Source: AV40 sp963817335 (GTDB lineage Bacteria > Verrucomicrobiota > Verrucomicrobiia > Chthoniobacterales > UBA10450). From it: DNA of 64,000 nt. Where the stretch lies: positions 310,001 to 374,000 of the forward strand of contig CAWFNX010000005.1 in assembly GCA_963817335.1 (NCBI GenBank), given 5' to 3'. The notes beneath the pieces are model-generated. The model did no database searches, had not been told where the DNA came from, and worked only from the letters and a program-made list of their open reading frames with translations. The translations under genes were made by a program, and so were the position numbers. Within the stretch, counting starts at the first letter, position 1, and every line of letters begins with the position of its first letter. Positions 60,390 to 64,000 of this stretch are shown here, in pieces.

Positions 60390-61331
60390 TCAATCCTTCT
60401 TCAGCAGACGGTTGCGGGCGCGATCGAGAATTTTTCTCTCGGTTTCGGTCAAACTGCCCATTCCCGACTTGGAGATTTTGTCGAGGATTGGATCGATCGA
60501 AGCGTAAACGTCGTCGGGTTCAACCGCCCGCGTGGTAGATTTTTGCACGACGTACAATTTCGGCTTCGGGCGAAATCGCGCTTTGAAATCGTTGATCCAG
60601 GCCAATTCCGGGCCGGCCCCGCGCAGCTCAATAAAGAAGAAAGCCAATCCGATGCTGGACCAGAGGACCACCAGGTCCTGCCAGTCGTGCGCCGCCAATC
60701 CGCTCAGCGTTCCGATCGCCGCGAGGATTGCAAAAATCCATTTTGCCGGAATCCGCAGAAAGAATTGAACATTCGGGTAGAGGGTAACGAAGGCGGTAAA
60801 AACGGCGAAGTGCAGTGCTCCCGATCCGGCCAGCCCAGTTCGGGTGGTCAGGCCCCACAGGGTCAGGATCAGCGCCGGCACCAACAACAAAAGGGCATAA
60901 AGCCAAATGTAGGCTCGCTGGCCGATGAATCGCTCGACTTCGCGTCCAAAGAAAAAAAGCATGTACATTTCAATCGCGAACCAGATCAGCGCGTAGCCGA
61001 AAGGCGGATGAATGAAGGCATAGGTCACGAGTCGCCAAACCTGGCCGTGCCAGATCTGCGCACTGTCGAACATCGCGTAGTTGAGCACGCCGTTATGAAA
61101 GAAACCGACGATCAGCGCGGTCAAAATTGCGCAAACGACGTGAACGCCTACCAGCATCGTCGTGACATCGACGGGGTACCGTCCCATCCAGGTTACCGGC
61201 CGGTAATCATCGGACGTAGTGACCCCGAACATGCCGTCAATAGACAGCCGCCGATTTGCTCGCGCAAGCAAGCGTTCGCCTAAATGCAAAAATTTCTTGG
61301 AGAACGGCGTGAACCGGATGAAATTCGTCAC
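60390..61331 (-). CDS. Rhomboid-like membrane protein, active site divergent
   Basis: 313 aa. About six membrane helices in the middle: GQVWRLVTYAFIHPPFGYALIWFAIEMYMLFFFGREVERFIG is the characteristic rhomboid L1-TM2 segment. TM4 has AGSGALHF where GASG is expected (Ser kept, first Gly replaced by Ala), and TM6 region has AAHDWQDL with a His. It may be a rhomboid protease with a relaxed active site or a pseudoprotease. The soluble C-terminal tail is conserved-looking (ETERKILDRARNRLLKK). GTG start 61331; ATG 61232 is an alternative. Confidence 0.7.
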   Translation of the reverse strand: MTNFIRFTPFSKKFLHLGERLLARANRRLSIDGMFGVTTSDDYRPVTWMGRYPVDVTTMLVGVHVVCAILTALIVGFFHNGVLNYAMFDSAQIWHGQVWRLVTYAFIHPPFGYALIWFAIEMYMLFFFGREVERFIGQRAYIWLYALLLLVPALILTLWGLTTRTGLAGSGALHFAVFTAFVTLYPNVQFFLRIPAKWIFAILAAIGTLSGLAAHDWQDLVVLWSSIGLAFFFIELRGAGPELAWINDFKARFRPKPKLYVVQKSTTRAVEPDDVYASIDPILDKISKSGMGSLTETERKILDRARNRLLKKD

Positions 61332-61378
61332 CCCGCTCGACTCCGCAGGATGACATCTGGCAGAACGATAGCTTATTC

Positions 61379-63184
61379 ATGAAAAACCTCGCACCCGCTA
61401 TTTCGGCGCCGAAAGGAATTGGCGATCGCCAACCGCAGAATCAGGCGGTCCTGGATTGGGTGCACGAGGTCGAACTGCTCACCAAGCCGGAAAACATTTT
61501 CTGGTGCGACGGTTCGGACCGGGAACATCAGTTCCTGCTTGAGCAGGCGACGAAGAATGGCGTTTTGTTCAAACTGAACGAGGAAAAGGTCCCCGGTTCG
61601 TATCTGCATCGCTCGAACCCCAACGATGTCGCCCGGGTCGAGCAATTCACCTTCATCTGCACGCCGACCAAAGAAGAAGCCGGTCCGACGAATAATTGGA
61701 GCGCTCCAGCCGATACCTACACGAAACTTCACGAAATGTTGAGGGGCGCGATGCAGGGACGAACAATGTTCGTCATTCCCTACATCATGGGCCCGCCCGA
61801 CTCGCCCCTGACTAAGGTCGGCTTCGAAATCACCGACTCGATTTACGTGGTGCTGAACATGCGAATCATGACCCGAATGGGCGAGATTGCGGTGAAACGC
61901 CTGGGCAACGATCCGAAGGCGGAATGGAACCGCGGGGTCCATTCATTATTAGATGTCAATCCGGAGCGGCGCCTCATCTGCCATTTCCCGCAGGACAACA
62001 CGATCATCTCGGTCGGCTCGGGTTACGGCGGCAATGTTCTATTGAGCAAAAAATGTCTCGCCCTTCGGATCGGTTCGTATCTCGCGCGCAAACAAGGCTG
62101 GATGGCCGAGCACATGTTGATCCTCGGAGTTGAATCCCCGGAAGGAAAAAAACATTACGTGGCGGCAGCGTTTCCGAGCGCGTGCGGCAAAACCAATTTT
62201 GCGATGTTGATTCCGCCGAAACATTTTGGCGGCTGGAAAGTCACAACGGTCGGCGACGATATCGCCTGGATGCAGATCCGCGACGGCCGGCTTTACGCCG
62301 TGAATCCGGAAAACGGTTATTTCGGCGTCGTTCCCGGAACGAATCACAAATCGAACCCGAACGCGATGAAAACGATTTCGCGCGACACGCTCTACACAAA
62401 TGTCGCGCTGACCGACGACGGCGATGTCTGGTGGGAAGGCAAGGACGGTTCTCCGCCGAAACACGCCATCGATTGGCGTGGAAACGATTGGACGCCAGAC
62501 TCGAAAGAAAAAGCCGCGCACCCCAATAGCCGGTTCACCGCGCCGTGCCGTAACAACCCGGTCCTCGATCCCGATTTTGAAAAAGGCGAAGGCCTTCCGA
62601 TCAGCGCGATCATTTTCGGTGGGCGTCGCAGTGACACCATGCCGCTTGTCTTTCAAGCGCGCGATTGGGAGCACGGCACGTATGTCGGTGCCACGATGGG
62701 CTCGGAAACCACCGCTGCCGCCACTGGTGCGGTCGGCCAAGTGCGCCGCGATCCAATGGCGATGTTGCCGTTCTGCGGTTACAACATGGGCCAATACTTT
62801 CAGCATTGGCTCGAGATCGGCCCGCGCCTCTCGAATCCTCCGCTCATCTTCCACGTAAACTGGTTCCGGAAGGGTCCGGATGGAAAATTCCTGTGGCCCG
62901 GTTTCGGCGAAAATATGCGCGTTTTAAAATGGGTGCTTGATCGCTGCGAGGGCCACGGCGGTGGCGCCGAAACAGAGGTCGGCACGATCCCGCGCCCGGA
63001 GGACTTCGATCTCGCCGAGCTCGATATTACCCGCGATACGATGCGCGCGTTGTTCACGATCAAGCCCGACGAGTGGAAGAGAGAGCTCGAAGCGCAGCAA
63101 AAGTTCTTCGACACGCTCGGCAAAGACATGCCCCGCGCACTCAGCGCTGAGCATGACAGACTTGCCGAAAAATTCGCAAAATAA
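61379..63184 (+). CDS. pckG: Phosphoenolpyruvate carboxykinase (GTP)
   Basis: 601 aa, GTP class. Converts oxaloacetate plus GTP to PEP in gluconeogenesis. FPSACGKTNFAMLIPP (P-loop with the reactive Cys269), TTVGDDIAWM (metal site), NPENGYFGVVPGTNHKSNPNA, FGGRRSDTMPLVFQARDWEHGTYVGATMGSETTAAA and WFRKGPDGKFLWPGFGENMRVLKW. Full length and all catalytic segments intact. ATG 61379. Confidence 0.96.
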   Translation: MKNLAPAISAPKGIGDRQPQNQAVLDWVHEVELLTKPENIFWCDGSDREHQFLLEQATKNGVLFKLNEEKVPGSYLHRSNPNDVARVEQFTFICTPTKEEAGPTNNWSAPADTYTKLHEMLRGAMQGRTMFVIPYIMGPPDSPLTKVGFEITDSIYVVLNMRIMTRMGEIAVKRLGNDPKAEWNRGVHSLLDVNPERRLICHFPQDNTIISVGSGYGGNVLLSKKCLALRIGSYLARKQGWMAEHMLILGVESPEGKKHYVAAAFPSACGKTNFAMLIPPKHFGGWKVTTVGDDIAWMQIRDGRLYAVNPENGYFGVVPGTNHKSNPNAMKTISRDTLYTNVALTDDGDVWWEGKDGSPPKHAIDWRGNDWTPDSKEKAAHPNSRFTAPCRNNPVLDPDFEKGEGLPISAIIFGGRRSDTMPLVFQARDWEHGTYVGATMGSETTAAATGAVGQVRRDPMAMLPFCGYNMGQYFQHWLEIGPRLSNPPLIFHVNWFRKGPDGKFLWPGFGENMRVLKWVLDRCEGHGGGAETEVGTIPRPEDFDLAELDITRDTMRALFTIKPDEWKRELEAQQKFFDTLGKDMPRALSAEHDRLAEKFAK

Positions 63185-63259
63185 CGCGCTTAATTTGCGA
63201 ACCGATTCCGCATCCCGGATAATCACCGGTGGTTCGGACGAAAGAGAACAAAGAATGCG

Positions 63260-63282
63260 CCCCCGCGCCTCTCCAGCGGGGG
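63260..63282 (+). terminator. GC hairpin between pckG and the second uvrA-like gene
   Basis: CCCCCGC (63260-63266) pairs with GCGGGGG (63276-63282), loop of nine bases. It ends 3 bp before the GTG start of the downstream gene. No T-run, so it may be a terminator of pckG or, more likely from the position, a structure hiding the ribosome site. Confidence 0.45.
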
Positions 63283-63285
63283 TGT

Positions 63286-64000
63286 GTGAAGATTCGAGGG
63301 GCGCGCCAGAACAACCTCAAAGGCATCGATGTTGATCTCCCCCTCGGGCAATTGACCGTTGTCACCGGGCCGAGCGGCTCTGGAAAATCCTCTCTCGCGT
63401 TCGAAACGATCTACGCCGAAGGCCAACGCCGTTACGTCGAAACTTTTTCGCCGTACATGCGGCAGTTCCTCGATCGGATGGATAAGCCGCGGGTGGACGA
63501 CATTCGCGGAATTCCGCCGGCGATCGCAATCGAGCAATCGAATCCGGTCAAAACCTCGCGCTCGACCGTCGGGACGATGACCGAGATCAACGACTACCTG
63601 AAATTGCTCTGGCCGCGAATCGCGAAAGCGTTTTGTCCCAGCTGTGGCCGCGAAATTCGGCCTGAAACAGCGAAAGCAATCGCTGATCAAGTCCTGGGCA
63701 ATTGCGCTGGCCAGAACGTGCTGATCACGTTTTGGGTTTCAGTTCCGGCCAAAACTGAGCCGAAGGAGTTTTTCGGATTTCTTCAGCAGCAGGGCTATCT
63801 CCGCGTCCTGATCGATAACGAAGTCGTCCGGGTAGACGACGATCCGAAAAAGTCGCTCCGTCTCGGCACGCGGGTTCAGGTGATTCAGGATCGGATTGAA
63901 ATCGCGGACAAGAATCGCGCCCGACTGGTTGAAGCGCTCGAAACCGCGCTCCGTTTCGGCAAAGGGAAGGTAAACGTTGTTCCGACAGGCTCCGACTCTC
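63286..64000 (+). CDS. UvrA-like ABC ATPase, 5' part (runs off window)
   Basis: 238 codons visible. KIRGARQNNLKGIDVDLP and Walker A TGPSGSGKSSLAFETIYAEGQ (28-36) match UvrA, and FSPYMRQFLDRMDKPRVDDIRGIPPAIAIEQSN is the UvrA2-type variant of LSAYARQFL in the canonical gene at 35200. A zinc pair CPSCGR follows. Likely the large UvrA2 or tandem-UvrA class involved in drug or damage tolerance rather than the excision nuclease proper. GTG start 63286. Confidence 0.85.
   Translation, partial: MKIRGARQNNLKGIDVDLPLGQLTVVTGPSGSGKSSLAFETIYAEGQRRYVETFSPYMRQFLDRMDKPRVDDIRGIPPAIAIEQSNPVKTSRSTVGTMTEINDYLKLLWPRIAKAFCPSCGREIRPETAKAIADQVLGNCAGQNVLITFWVSVPAKTEPKEFFGFLQQQGYLRVLIDNEVVRVDDDPKKSLRLGTRVQVIQDRIEIADKNRARLVEALETALRFGKGKVNVVPTGSDS

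Overview
The window looks like a chromosomal segment of a soil-type Verrucomicrobiota bacterium (Chthoniobacterales/Spartobacteria-like). This is inferred from gene content and style: a Gram-negative envelope (heptose isomerase, Phe-terminated porins, TPR and secreted proteins), prepilins ending in an unusual GFWSPYGP-type tail, a class II B12 ribonucleotide reductase, GTP-dependent PEPCK, moderately high GC, and many ATGA/GTGA coupled gene pairs. No 16S gene is present, so the taxon is an inference. No phage, IS element, transposase, CRISPR array or rRNA was found.

Layout. 0-7.5 kb: 3' part of gmhA, tRNA-Val(GAC), an HTH-receiver fusion regulator, a methyltransferase, fumC, and a minus-strand operon of two unknown proteins, a metallo-beta-lactamase-fold hydrolase and an acetyltransferase; then tRNA-Ser(CGA) with a copy of its 3' end 118 bp downstream. 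7.6-13.3 kb: a NIPSNAP protein, nrdJ behind a tandem NrdR-box-like site, and an acyl-CoA dehydrogenase. 13.4-31.4 kb: a surface-glycan region with six multi-pass GT-C-type membrane proteins, two GT2 enzymes, a UDP-galactopyranose-mutase-like flavoprotein, a C-methyltransferase, an acetyltransferase, a DegT aminotransferase and a second methyltransferase. Two nearly identical prepilin genes sit between two GT-C/TPR proteins. 31.4-38.1 kb: ketopantoate reductase, a large TPR protein coupled to uvrA, and uvrA.

38.2-49.9 kb is one phosphate and polyphosphate region: a small DHp-like protein, phoB-phoR-pstS-pstC-pstA-pstB-phoU-ppk1-ppgK-sixA, then convergent CHAD and CYTH genes. Together they cover phosphate sensing, uptake, storage as polyphosphate, and use or binding of polyphosphate. 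50.1-53.3 kb is an ArsR-controlled operon of small SRPBCC, VOC, DUF899 and SnoaL-like proteins, with a perfect 26-bp palindrome over the arsR start codon. 53.4-58.2 kb: an LpxH-like phosphoesterase, two tandem Porin_5-type porins (the downstream one behind three Pho half-sites) and secG. 58.3-63.2 kb: mazG, a DUF2270 membrane protein, a PTS EIIA domain, a rhomboid-like protein and pckG. The window ends inside a second uvrA-like gene.

The most unusual structural signal is a set of degenerate 7-bp tandem arrays at four intergenic places. Three of them are paired as inverted arms. Two of these flank mazG and run into its coding sequence at both ends. Two Pho-box-like sites of the same variant, 15 kb apart, tie a porin to the phosphate regulon.
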